A stretch of DNA of 64,000 nt. Origin: Puffinus mauretanicus. Lineage: Eukaryota; Chordata; Aves; Procellariiformes; Procellariidae. The position numbers and the translations under genes were made by a program. A model generated the notes under the pieces. That model saw only the letters and a program-made list of their open reading frames with translations, was not told the DNA's origin and made no database searches. The stretch is from assembly GCA_023333565.1 (NCBI GenBank), contig JAJKFH010002198.1, positions 2,728,001 to 2,792,000 on the forward strand. The letters run 5' to 3'. Shown here one piece after another: positions 13,667 through 24,985 of this stretch (positions within the stretch are counted from its first letter, which is position 1; every line of letters begins with the position of its first letter).

Positions 13667-16600
13667 GGAAAAACCTCAGTCTTTTAAAGGGTAGTACAGC
13701 GTATGTATCAGAATGTACAGAAATGTGTCTCAGATTAATAGTGTTCGCTAGAGACTGCAAACAAAATATAGGGACTTTTTATTGAAAACTGGTATTTGAG
13801 CCATAATAAACTAACTAACCTTCTCATCAAATTGAAGACAACATTCTTTTCCTCTGGTTCAGCTATCCTGCTCACAAGTATACTACTCGATTCCCAGTTC
13901 AGCAAGGAATAGACAACAGTCTTTTCTCTCCTGCAGTTCAACAGACTATATTTACAGTATATTCTGCAATCTGCAATACTTTGATTGCCCATTCCCTTGT
14001 AAACTTTCATTTACATCATTGCTTATAATTTTGTTCTAAAAATCTCATTTTTAGTAAACTCATATTTGGACAATTCTGCCCTATTAAAAATAATGAAACC
14101 TTTGGTCCACCCAGTGCCAACAAAAATGATACACTATTCTTTATTTCTCAGAATAATGACTTTGTCTTTGCACTAACCAAGATAATGAGAAAATCTTTAA
14201 TTTTCTCTGTACATACAGTCCCCAGCTTTACTTGCCAGCTCAGCTGCCAATTGAACTTCTTTCTATTGGAAAATCCTAAATTTTAATTTTCTAACATGTC
14301 CTCTGGGTTCCTTTGATTCAGATTCTGGTAGACTCTGGATCTCAACACCCAGGCTTCAGCAGTTAGTTGCAATTAGTTCATAAATGCTATTTTTGCCATA
14401 TGTTGCCAAAGATACTTTCTTTTCAATGTCCTATTGATCTCAAGGGCACCTTCCTCAATCAATCCCCCTCCCGGGTGAGGTCACTCTCAGGTCAAAGGGC
14501 TAAATTTCAACTGCAGATATTGCTTTTCTCCCCCAGCCTAATAAGATAGTGACACTGATGCCAGCTTTTCCATCTTAGACTGCTTGGGAGCAGGAATTCA
14601 TTCGTCGTAATTCAGGTATTGTTGCAGGATCACTGCAGAACACTGCTGAAAAGATTAATTTGTTTCACTCTGTATTTAAAGTTGGTATAACCTTTGCTGA
14701 GTAGAGCACTGTGAGTCACTGCAGTGCAAACACGCTGAATTTTTATTTTGGCTTCCTCCAGCCACCGGTTGACCTACTCTAAACATGTTTTGAAACCATG
14801 AGGACTAGCTGCCATAGAGGCATCATACTCCTATGCTTGCCATCCTGTCCAGGCCTGAGAGGAAAGTTATGTATGGCTTTTTTTTGCTTTGGACAGCTAC
14901 AGTAGGAGACAAAGAAATAGAGTCTGGCCTCTGGTCTACCCACAATGTGCAGCTGGAGACATGCCTCGTTGATAATGGTCTAACACTGACCCTGTCCCCT
15001 CCACACAGTAGAAGTGTTCCCGCCCCAGTAGGAACTACAGATGGAGCTGGAGCACTCATCCAAAGAATGGTGTCTTAGTAATAACTCTAGCCATTATAAA
15101 CTTGGCAGCTTTATACTGTGCTTTGGATCTGTTCATTTCCAGTCTATGGAAAGGTAGGACCGAGCCACATTTTGCTCCCCATCCTGGCACCTGCCAGGGT
15201 TGTCAGAGAGTCACAAGATCTGGCTCAGTTACTTGTAACTTCCATGTTCCCACAGGTGTCCAGGATATAGAAATAGAAACACATAATCTCGTCCCCAGGC
15301 AGCCATAAACAGAGCCCACCAGACAAGTACGAACAGGTTACACTTGTATTGGATATCTATTCTTCATTAAAATTAATACATTCACAAGCCAGAAGAGAAC
15401 AATGTTATCATGTACTCTGGTCTTCCACCTAACACTTGGCCTTTCCCCGAATTCATCCTGGTGTCAAATCTAATCACTGTGCTTTGATCTTAATTTTTAA
15501 ATTTCCAGTGACAAAGAATCCATCAAAAACCTATGTGAGCTGTTCCAACGGTTAATTAACTTCTCAGCTAAACATATTGTCTGAATTTGTCTTGTTTCAG
15601 CTTCCACGCGTTGGATCTTATTATACTTGTCTCTCTGTACAACACCAATTAGACTTCTCTTAACCATTTTTCTGTTTCCAGAACAGCCTGTGCGTACACC
15701 AAATGATGACCAAATCACTACTGAAATTTCCCGCTGAAAAACTTCATTTATTTAGGTCACCTAGTCTGTCACTTTAAGGTATGCTGTCTATACTGGTTAT
15801 CATACTGATCATTCATGCAGCTTCTCTTTGAAACCCCTCAAATTTTTCTTGAAATGGGAAAACCAGAGCTAAGCACAAAATTTGGTAAGTTAACAAAATA
15901 TAGGGGGACCATACTTCTCTGCTTTGCACTCTAGTCCTGCAGATCACACTGACCTTCAGCACTTCAGGGGTATCTGCATTCCCACCGGTGCAGTACAAAG
16001 AGGGAAATCAAACACACGGAGGTTTGATTTCACACACCTGTCACGGTTACAGGCCTGCATGTCCACATGGCGTTTTTACCAGCAATTAAGTTAAATCGAT
16101 TTGCCAATCTTAGGCATGGGCTGCACACATGCAGAGTTAAATGCTTCAGGACCTTGTGTCCAGATTGCAAGTGAGGTGCTCTAGGCAATGCCTCAAGCGT
16201 GAGTTCAATCTTGCTTCCACCAGAAGACAAACTACACTGAGAACAGCAGTGATATGCTTGGGTATGTACACCAAGACTCCAACAAAGACATGAGGTAAAG
16301 CCACACCTAAAGAGTACTTCTCCAGGTCACAGAATCACTAATGTAGATGCACCTGGTAAGATCTCAGGTCTCTTTCTGAAGCACAGATTCCCCAAACTGG
16401 GGCCTCCATTCATTAAATTGCACTGAAATTGAGATTTATTTAAAGCAAACCTGTTAAAGTATCTAGTCCATAAGCAGCCAACTGTACCTCAAACACTATC
16501 CAATATTCTCAGTTAATTCACCTCACCCATAAAGCAAATCTTTCTTGATTGGCTTCCTGCTGGAGATTCTGTGAAGCTACCCCCTTCAATTTCCTCCAGT

Positions 16601-19310
16601 TAGCAAGAATTTAGTTCTGAAATTGTGGTAAACTATTTCAGGCTTCTTAAATTCCACAGGTATGGTGACAACTCCTCCCTCTGAGAGACTGATGAACTAA
16701 ATGTTGGAACTTTTAATTATAGCTTGTAAGGACTTGGTGAAGTAAAAGAATAATTTATTCTGTTCTTTAAAGTATGGATAAGGTGAAGATACATCCTGTG
16801 GAAGCCCTGGAAGTTAAGGGAAAATGTTAAGCTGGGTGGGTATGTTACATTAATTAATATGACTTTGATGGTACAAGAGTTAGGCTATACACCGTTTACA
16901 GCCAAACATGTAACTTCAAAAGGGTCTTGTGTGAAGGAGTCAAGTCACAATCATCCTAACTCCCAAAATATTGTTTGTACACTAACCATAGTCTTGGACT
17001 TGTTTATTTGTTTTTATCTGGTTTCTTCTAGATAAGATAGTTTGTTGTCAAAAAATGTTCTAAAAAGACACCAAGTTGTTACATTACATAGTCTTAGCAG
17101 ACTGACTACTGACAAATCAGTGGTTAAAAGAAGTGAAAACAGAAACACAGTTCTTCCTCCTCTCTAGGAATAGTGGTAAATGTTGAAATTTTCTGTAGTT
17201 AAAGTTTAAAAAAATTACTTTATAATTTTAAGTTATCAGAGGCAAAAAGAAAAGGAGCCCTTGTGATCTGCTATGCATACAAGTAAAAAGTTGCTTTTCA
17301 TCAAGCCCGAGTCAGACTTATGTTATGTGGTATTTCTCCTCATTAATCTCTGGGGTGTAACCCTACACAAGTTTTACATCAGAGTCACCCCTCTACCTTC
17401 AGTATGGTTATTCTTCTTTTCTACCAGCATAAGCCCAAAAGAAATGTTGTTGTTCATTCTGTTTACAAATTACAAAACAAAATGCCCACAATGTCTTATT
17501 GCTTATACAGAGATTTATTATTTGAAAACTGGTTTGATTTTCCACAGCAAATGACTAAGAGCAGAAGTCTATAAGCACAATGATTACCTCCTTCCTCAGG
17601 GCCAGTTTGTATTTCATACTCATACAAGTTCACAAAATAAGTCCAAAAGTACAACCACCTTTCTTCTTGCCATGTAAGAGCTAATCACAGCCACAGAAAT
17701 TTTTCTCCAATGAGGTACTATGGGAAGAAAAAGTGGTGCTTAAAAATAATGCATGGCATAAGAAGCTTGAACATTTAAAAAAAGATCATAAAACTCAAGC
17801 TTTATTCTAGCTTATTTTAGTATTCCTTCGGTGAAATAACAACATATAAGCTAGCACATTAAAATGGACTAACTTCTACTAATTTTGGAAAGTGAGGCAA
17901 AATGAAGCAGCTTTTACATGCTTAATATGCCTCTTATTTTTACCTCACACAGCTCAGGAGGCAGTTACTGTAGTACCCAGGCGTAGCACGGGGTCACTTC
18001 ACGTGTTTTTCAGTAGATAGAGCTGGTCTGCTATGTCATCAAGGAAGCACCGTACCTGGAAAGACACCAACTTTTTTCTGGATTTGCTTAATTTTAAGCT
18101 TAAAGGTATAATAAACAGTTCTCTGGTAGCTACAATACGTTGTGGCCACAGTGAACTACCTTCTCATGAGTAGGTGGTTCACTCATACCATGAGTTTCAC
18201 ACTGCTTTAACACAGCAGCTGCACACGGTTTATCTATAGTGCATCTGTCAAGGGCTCACAGAGAAATGTTTTGTCTTTAGTGCTCTATGACTAAATTACT
18301 AACTATTCACTAAATAAAGTGAAAGTAATTTTTTTATTATTAGTCATTGTATATTTTCATACAACAATATTACAATTTTCTTTTGAAATTTGGAGGGAAC
18401 ACTATGTAATGATAAATGTGAGGAGGCATGGTTACTTAGGCCATCAGTTGGATGCGAGGTGTCTAGGAGACATTTTGTCCCTTAAAATGCAATCAGTAAA
18501 TTACTGAGTAACCCACTGCTCTAACCATGAATTTTGTCACATTATATTCATATCTAAAGGAATAGATGCTCTCACAAATGCAGAATGATGACAGAAGAAG
18601 CAGGCAAAAACAGCAGCTGGGCTGTGAAGGAGAATGTTATTAAGAGAAACTCGACTGTCTGACATTGCAATAATACAAACAATGATTGCTCCAAGGAAAT
18701 GACTTTCTGTAATCATACTTTCTCATTGTAAGATTACTGTACCATGAAAGTCTCCTTGTCAAGGAGCTGGGCAAAGTCCATTCTTTTTTTTTTTGCTTTG
18801 GCCATGCAGGGTGGAAAATACATACTCTCTCTAAACCCTAAAACAAGACAGCTTCCCACACACTGACCCAAGCAACCACGGCAGAACCCCTTGTGATGTG
18901 GCTTTGTAGGGTCAAAAGTTTGCAGGGATGGAGGAGATGGGGCAGGGGATGAACAGTAGTGGATCAAATTCTTTCTTATTTTGGTAGTGCATTGATTTAT
19001 GCATCTAAGGCTTTTCAAAACCATATTGTGACTGAGCACTTGAATTCACCTTTAAAATAAATACTTTCAGCTGACGTTCAAGGAGGCTTGTTCAGCGAAG
19101 GAGGAGTAGGCAAGAAACTGGAACTAATACAAGAATTTCTAACTGTGAGAGAGCGTATTTGTCTGGTAGAGATCATTATCTCAGTGAAAGGGCATGACTT
19201 TATCATACTTTAAGTATTATCATACAGCCTCCAAATGACATTTTTCCTTATTGGTAACTTTTGAATAATAAGGCTGCAGGAAAGACAGCTGGAACACCTA
19301 CGGTGGAAGC
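13667..19310. other. Non-coding, AT-rich unique DNA
   Basis: No exon, RNA gene or clear repeat. Overlapping frames on both strands at 14823-15078 lie in a slightly GC-richer patch and look like chance. A 17-base resemblance to a CR1 end near 15752-15770 is too short to call. Confidence 0.65.
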
Positions 19311-19608
19311 CATAGTGTCATGGTTTAACCCGACAGGCAGCAGGCAGCTAAACACCACACAGCCGTTCACTCACTTTCCCCCGCAAGTGGGATGGGGGAA
19401 AGAATCTGGGGGGAAAAAAAAAAGTAAGATTCATGGGTTGAGATAAGGACAGTTTTATAGAACAGAAAAGGAAGGGATAATAATAATAATAAATAATAAT
19501 AATAATAGAATATACAAAATAAGTGATGCACAATGCAATTGCTCACCACCCGCTGACTGATGCCCAGCCAGTTCTCAAGCAGCAGCCCCCTGGTCAGTTT
19601 TCCCCTAG

Positions 19609-19616
19609 TTTATATA
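19609..19616 (-). promoter_or_regulatory. TATA box of LTR copy 1
   Basis: TATATAAA on the minus strand, in the context CAGTATATAAACTAG. The same sequence is found at the same place in LTR copy 4. It defines the U3/R side and the sense strand of the element. Confidence 0.75.
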
Positions 19617-19623
19617 CTGAGCA

Positions 19624-19631
19624 TGACGTCA
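19624..19631 (-). promoter_or_regulatory. CRE-type palindrome (TGACGTCA) in LTR copy 1
   Basis: A perfect CREB/ATF consensus lies directly upstream of the TATA box (sense strand minus). It is conserved in LTR copy 3 and is TGACATCA in copies 2 and 4. In retroviral U3 regions such sites typically drive cAMP/ATF-responsive transcription; activity here is not shown. Confidence 0.7.
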
Positions 19632-19715
19632 TATGGTATGGAATATCCCTTTGGTCAGTTGGGGTCAGCTGTCTTGGCTGTGCCCCCTCCCAGCTTCTTG
19701 TGCATCTCCAGCCTT

Positions 19716-19736
19716 CTCAGTTGGTAGAGCACGGGA
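19716..19736 (+). other. tRNA D-arm-like segment in LTR copy 1 (antisense to the LTR)
   Basis: The segment CTCAGTTGGTAGAGCA followed by CGGGA resembles the D-stem, D-loop and A-box of a tRNA (vertebrate tRNA-Lys has CTCAGTCGGTAGAGCA at that place). Equivalent segments occur in LTR copies 3 and 4. There is no B box or acceptor stem, so it is not a tRNA gene. Confidence 0.5.
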
Positions 19737-19893
19737 AGCTGAAAAGTCCCTGACTTCGTGTAAGCACTGCTCAGCAACAACTAAAACATCAGTGTGTTAT
19801 CAACATTATTCTCATCCTAAATCCAAAACACAGCACTATACCAGCTACTAGGAAGAAAATTAACTCTATCCCAGCCAAAATCAGGACACATAG

Positions 19894-22800
19894 GAACAGT
19901 CTGATCATCAAGACCATAGTTAGACCAGATCCTGAATTTGTCAACACATATCATAACTATAACAGTGATCTCTGCCATTTTACCTAAAGCAACAGAGGAT
20001 AAACAAGTCAGTATTGTTCAGTAACCAAGGCTGAGATTGGCTATTAACAATGATGAAAAAATCCAAAGCATTTATACCAAAGCCAGCCTTACTAGATCGG
20101 AGCTTTTCTTCTCTTTGAGCTCTTCTTCTCCTCTTGAGGTAAGAGGACTTGAAGACACTTCAACTAAAGGAGGAAATGCATTTTTATTAAACCTTTTTGC
20201 TCTTGGGGTTTTTCTGTTGGTTTTTTTTCCATAGCCAGAGCATAGCCAAGTCTCCTGGGTGACAGCTTCTAGAAATTATGTTTGTATTTTATCAAAAATT
20301 AGGAAAAACAAATGCTACCTGAATAAAACATCATCTGTAGATAACAATATATTGTCTCACTTTTTGCACAGTAATAACCATTCATCTTTCTCGTGTCCTT
20401 GATTTTATTTTTTACAGAATGTCTGCATTTCACCAGGATCACCAAAGCAATACTTTTAGCCAGTGAAGGTTTCTTGGCCTTTACATTTATAAAAAGATTT
20501 AAATGTTATTGGCCTTCTCTGAATGCAGTCCTACTACTGTTGCAGGACTCTGCGTATCATTTGAACTTTCCTTAATGCTTCAGTTGAAAAGGTTCTTGTC
20601 TGTAAGTTTTATTACATTTCTCCCTATAAGTTTTTATTACCTCAGAGTTGTTCTCTTCATTTTCACTGAGGTTCAAAAACCTAAAAGGCAGCTTTGAGAA
20701 AGAATATATTCCAAACTTAATAGCTCAAAAAGGTTTTCTGAGTTTTTTCTGATAGTTGTCCTACAACAAAAAAGTTACATTCACACTGAAAAAGCATTAT
20801 TTGCAAACGCCTATAGGCATAACCACATAGAGAGCAAACACATTCTAAGAGTAAGTATAAAATTATGTTCCTTAAGGAAAAAAACACACAGCGTGTAAAA
20901 CCAGAGGAAGCATCTTCAGAACCCTAACAGGTAACTCTGCTCTTGGTAAAGATGGTAAATAGGTACAATCCTACTGGTATCTCTGCTTTTCAGCAAATAA
21001 TGCATTTGATCTGCTCTCACCAATAAAAACCTAAATTAAAAACTCAGTCTTTACTTTTACAGCTACAGAAGGAAATGTTACCATTCACCTCAGCAACATC
21101 CACAAGCATGTCTGGTTTTGCACACTGGTGCTCTGCAACAACAAAAATTTTGAGTAGCCTTAATTATGATTAAAATAGGGCATCAAAAGATTCCTGAAAT
21201 TAAACAATTCCTTACATGTTTCACTCTCTATTCTACACATATATTTCTGTTGCTTGGCAAAGCTGGTTTGTGACCATAATCAGATCAGAGCCAGATTTCT
21301 TCCAAAACTCTACTAAAATCACCTGTATTGTAAAAATGTAACTGATGAAACCAAGGGTGAAGTAGGCTTCTAGTAAGTGCTCTACACACAGTACACATAG
21401 TCCACAATGTGTCCATGTACTTAACCTTAATGTGATCCTTATTTCCTCACAGTGGAGCTTGTAAAGGAGGCGACAAAATATAGCATTATGGAAACACACT
21501 CTTGCCAGATTTTTCAACTGATGACAAAAATATATGGAATCTATCTCCTAATTCATAAGATCCTGGAAGTGTGAATGGTGTGCCTTCATATGCTATTAAG
21601 CACACACACTGCATTGAGTAGCACCACCAGTATGCCAGGTGTAATGCAAATACAAAGATAAAGGATGTGCCTGTTTTGGAGAACACAGCTCAGCCACAGA
21701 CAAAGTACACAGGGAGAAAAAGGGAGACCATGTAGGATATATGTGTCTTTCTGATTATTTTCTTTTGGTTTAGGTATATTAATTTTATTATGAACACATT
21801 ATTCATAGTCACAGTAAAAAATATTTCTTCAGAGCCATTTGTGCTATAAAGGATTGGTTTTATTTGAGGTTTCTTTCCCTTTTGCATTTAGAATGATCCT
21901 CAAATTTAAATAGTTACAAGCAGCTATTCTAACTCTCATTATTATACAGGTCATTCCTTCTCCCTACATTACTCCTTGTTATCTGCACATTTTCATCTGC
22001 AGCTGTGGTATGCAGGGAAGTAATATTTAAATCAAGCCATTATGCCATTTGTCCTCACAAAGTCTTTTAACTGGAGTGAGCACAAGTCAAATCCCTCAAA
22101 GTATTTCATGTTCAGACCCAAGGCCAGATCACAACACCGAAGCCAATCTCTCAGATTAAAAAAGGTGCTTGCACAAGCTAGATGTGACAACCCTGGAAAT
22201 TTTTGGAAGGTCAGCTTTTGATTTGATTACAAGCAACTTCCCCCCTCTACTTTTTCATATCCTACTTCTCAAATATACTTAATTTCAAGAATCTGCATTG
22301 CAATGGAGGAGCTGCTGGCAAACGAAGAATGTTGTAAATCATACAGCCATAATGGAAGGTAAAAGCCACATTAAAATTCACAGTGCTTTTCTACAAGGAT
22401 TTGTAGTAAAGATTTGAGTAATGTAAGTTCACACATGTCTGAACTAAATTGGTCTCTGCTGTACACCCATCCATTACTGCAGGGGAACAGAGCGGTGCTT
22501 AAATAATGCATAGGGATTCCACAACTGCTCAGGACAGAAAATGGATACAAATGCCAAATAGTTCAGCCCAGAAAAATGAAGCTGAGAACTGTATAATTTC
22601 AAATCATAATTTTGTCAGAACAGCAGGACTAACTTCTGTTCTGAAGTGAAAAAAAAATTAAAAAAAAAAATGCAGTGGACCATGGTGAGTCCTCAATAAT
22701 GCATCTAAAATCAAAACACCCGACATAAGCAATATGAGTTGCATTAATACTAGCTCAAGGTCTCATGAGAATAAATTTACCCCATTACTGTAATACATAC

Positions 22801-23590
22801 ACAGTGCCTAAGACGTCTTTTACCCAGACACTGAGTGAGATTGACTTTGCACACTTAGCAGCTGGTCACTACTTCAGCATTATGGAAATGAAAGAAAATA
22901 GGAGAAGGCACATGGAGCAGTCTCATCAAGAAAGCTGTATTGTCGTAATGTTCGAACGGTTTTGTGAACTTGGAGTAACCCATGACTGTTTCATACATTT
23001 CTCACTTTTTTATTCCCCTTCATTTTTCTTCTGCTCCATTTCATTCCTTTTCTTTTCTCCTGCTTGCTGTTACAGAGTAATCTGATAGGAAACAGTTCTG
23101 CATGACAGGAACACAAATTGTACAAAAGTTAGACTCAGCCTTGGTGTAACATCATTCCACAGATTTCAGAAACCTTAAGAGATCAATATCATTTACAGCA
23201 CAACAATGCCAAAACATGAAGACCAATAAACAAAGTATGGCTTGAGGTGCAAATAATTCAAAATGAAAAAGTACAGCACAGAAGTGAAAGTCAGAGGCAC
23301 TATTGAAAGGCGTTTACAACTGCACCATAGGGTCTTGTGTGGCAATCAGACCAGTAAGTATGCTAGCTATCTCCAGCAAAGGATTACTTCATACTGGAGA
23401 GGAAGACAACACCCCCTGTCCACACCATTCACCTAGCCAGCATTGTAGATTGCCAGAGTGAGACCTTTCATGACTTCTCAGTTTATGCCCTGAAGTGTGA
23501 GGTTTGATTTCCCTTATTTTTTTCTGAATAATATTGCTGGTAATGAAAGTCTGCCTTTTCCCAAATCCAGTACAAGTATTATTTTGATGA
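19894..23590. other. Non-coding DNA between two solo LTRs
   Basis: This 3.7-kb stretch has no retroviral gag, pol or env-like open frame. It is ordinary AT-rich DNA with only short frames (the longest is 106 codons, 22765-23085, with a T/F-rich end and no family match). This supports reading the flanking LTRs as independent solo insertions, not the two ends of one provirus. Confidence 0.75.
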
Positions 23591-23595
23591 CCTCC

Positions 23596-24138
23596 TGTCA
23601 TGGTTTAACCTGCAGGCAGCTAAACACCACACAGCTGTTCGCTCACTCCCTCTCAGTGGAATGAGGGAGAGAATCAGAAAAAAGGTAAAACTCGTGGGTT
23701 GAGATAAAGAAAATGTAACAGGACAGAAAAGTTAGGGAAAATAATAATCATCTTAAAAGAATACACAAAATAAGTGATACATAATGCAATTTCTAACCAC
23801 CTGCTGGCCGATACCCAGCTAGTTCCCGAGCAGCAGTCCCGTCCCCCCAGCCAACCTCCCCAGTTTTTGTTCAGCATGATGTCATGTGGTATGGAATATC
23901 CCTTTGGTCAGTTGGGGTCAGCTGTCCTGGCTGTGCCCCCTCCCAGCTTCTTGTGCACCTCCAGCCTCCTCGTTGGCAGGGCAGTATGACAAGCTGAAAA
24001 GTCCTTGACTTAGCGTAAGCACTGATTAGCAACAACTAAAACACCATTATCAACATTACTCTCATCCTAAATCCAAAACACAGCACTATACCAGCTACTA
24101 CGAAGAAAATTAACTCTATCCCAGCTAAAACCAGAACA
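23596..24138 (-). mobile_element. Solo LTR of the same family (copy 2)
   Basis: The 543-bp element begins TGTCATGGTTTAACC and ends CCAGAACA. It aligns along its whole length with copy 1, for example in the blocks around 'ggaatatccctttggtcag' and 'aaatccaaaacacagcac'. Flanks are CCTCC (23591-23595) and TCTCC (24139-24143), a 5-bp duplication with one later mismatch. It is more decayed than copy 1: the TATA box has become a run of A's on the sense strand (near 23865-23871), the CRE has become TGACATCA in the sense direction (23877-23884), and the tRNA-like segment is partly lost. It is probably an older insertion. Confidence 0.9.
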
Positions 24139-24784
24139 TCTCCAGTGGAAACATATTCCAGACTCATATTATGCACTGTGTGAAAAAGATGGTGCTTTGT
24201 AAGATGGTGTATTTGTTACATATATATTCACAACTTTGAAATGTATCCTCAGGATACATTTCACAGACATGGTTAAATTATATGCATTATACCTCTTTTA
24301 TCCTCTCACCTCCTGTGCCTGAAGTCAAAGTTTTCCAAGACACTCTTTATATTTCAAATTCTGGGCAGCTTCAAAGAACTATCCTTAAAAAACACCTCTC
24401 TGATACAGATTTTCTCCTTCCCTCAATATATATGCATAATACTACATATATGTAAAGAGAAAAGGGAAGATAATACATGTAGTTCACATACACCAACTAG
24501 CAAAGCTTCATGCCTACTTTAGTATCTTCAGTTTCACCCATTAAAAGGTAATGTTGCTACCATCACCCCCTTAAAAACACTGGCATATTGCTGTTAATAA
24601 ACTAACTTAAAACAGCTAACAGTAAATGTAGGGTACTTAAAAGGTACTTAAAAACATAGTTTGCTCTTGAGTTTGTGGTTGCTAAGAGAAATGCTATTCA
24701 GGCTTTATACCTTTTTGCATTCTTTTTTGATCCAAAAATTACACACTTCCCCTGACACACCTTGAGAAATGTGAAAATACAAGG

Positions 24785-24875
24785 TATTTATGGCCTACAG
24801 GAAATGTAGGTGACAGCCCTCCCTTCCCTGCCCAAGGTCACAGATAAGGCTGAGAGACTCTTCACTGAGGTTTGT
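24785..24875 (-). mobile_element. MIR-like SINE relic, minus strand
   Basis: On the plus strand, TTTATGGCCTACAGGAAAT then GTAGGTGACAG, a short gap, and TGCCCAAGGTCACAGATAAG follow the order of the reverse-complemented MIR body ('tttacagatgaggaaactgaggcacag' part, then 'tgcccaaggtcacacagct' part). The 13-base exact GCCCAAGGTCACA block is the strongest piece. The call rests on remembered consensus, and the copy is short and old. Confidence 0.45.
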
Positions 24876-24899
24876 AAAAGCCTACTAAATGATCTCTAT

Positions 24900-24985
24900 T
24901 TGCCTTTGTCAGGCATATCTGCATTAAAGGAAAATGCAATGGTAATTATAGTCCCTAGCATTCTGTAATTTCTATGCAAATTAGA
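24900..24985. promoter_or_regulatory. Cluster of SOX, homeodomain and octamer (POU) type motifs
   Basis: Within about 85 bp there are CCTTTGTC (SOX-like), ATATCTGCATTA, TAATTA (homeodomain core) and a perfect octamer, ATGCAAAT, at 24974-24981 that runs into ATTAG. The density and spacing resemble vertebrate developmental enhancers. Conservation and activity cannot be judged from one sequence. Confidence 0.3.

Larger units (their letters stand above)
19316..19888 (-). mobile_element. Solo LTR of an avian endogenous retrovirus (copy 1)
   Basis: The 573-bp element starts TGTCATGGTTTAACC and ends with ATCAGGACA on the plus strand, so it has the TG...CA ends of a retroviral LTR. It is flanked on both sides by an exact 5-bp target-site duplication, CATAG (19311-19315 and 19889-19893). 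A TATA box and a CRE on the minus strand show that its sense strand is minus (U3 at the right, U5 at the left). An AAT-rich simple repeat (about 19479-19507) lies in the R/U5 part. There is no internal retroviral sequence on either side, so it is a solo LTR left by recombination between the two LTRs of a provirus. A 5-bp duplication fits class III (ERVL-like) elements, but the class is an inference. Confidence 0.93.

Noticed and set aside
15750..15775. Possible old CR1 3' end (GACAGACTAGGTGACCT on the minus strand)
   Set aside because: Only about 17 bases resemble the CR1 end, with no coding part or octamer tail.
19316..24138. LTR copies 1 and 2 as the two ends of one provirus
   Set aside because: They are in the same orientation 3.7 kb apart, but each has its own different target-site duplication and the DNA between holds no retroviral frame, primer-binding site or polypurine tract that I can see.
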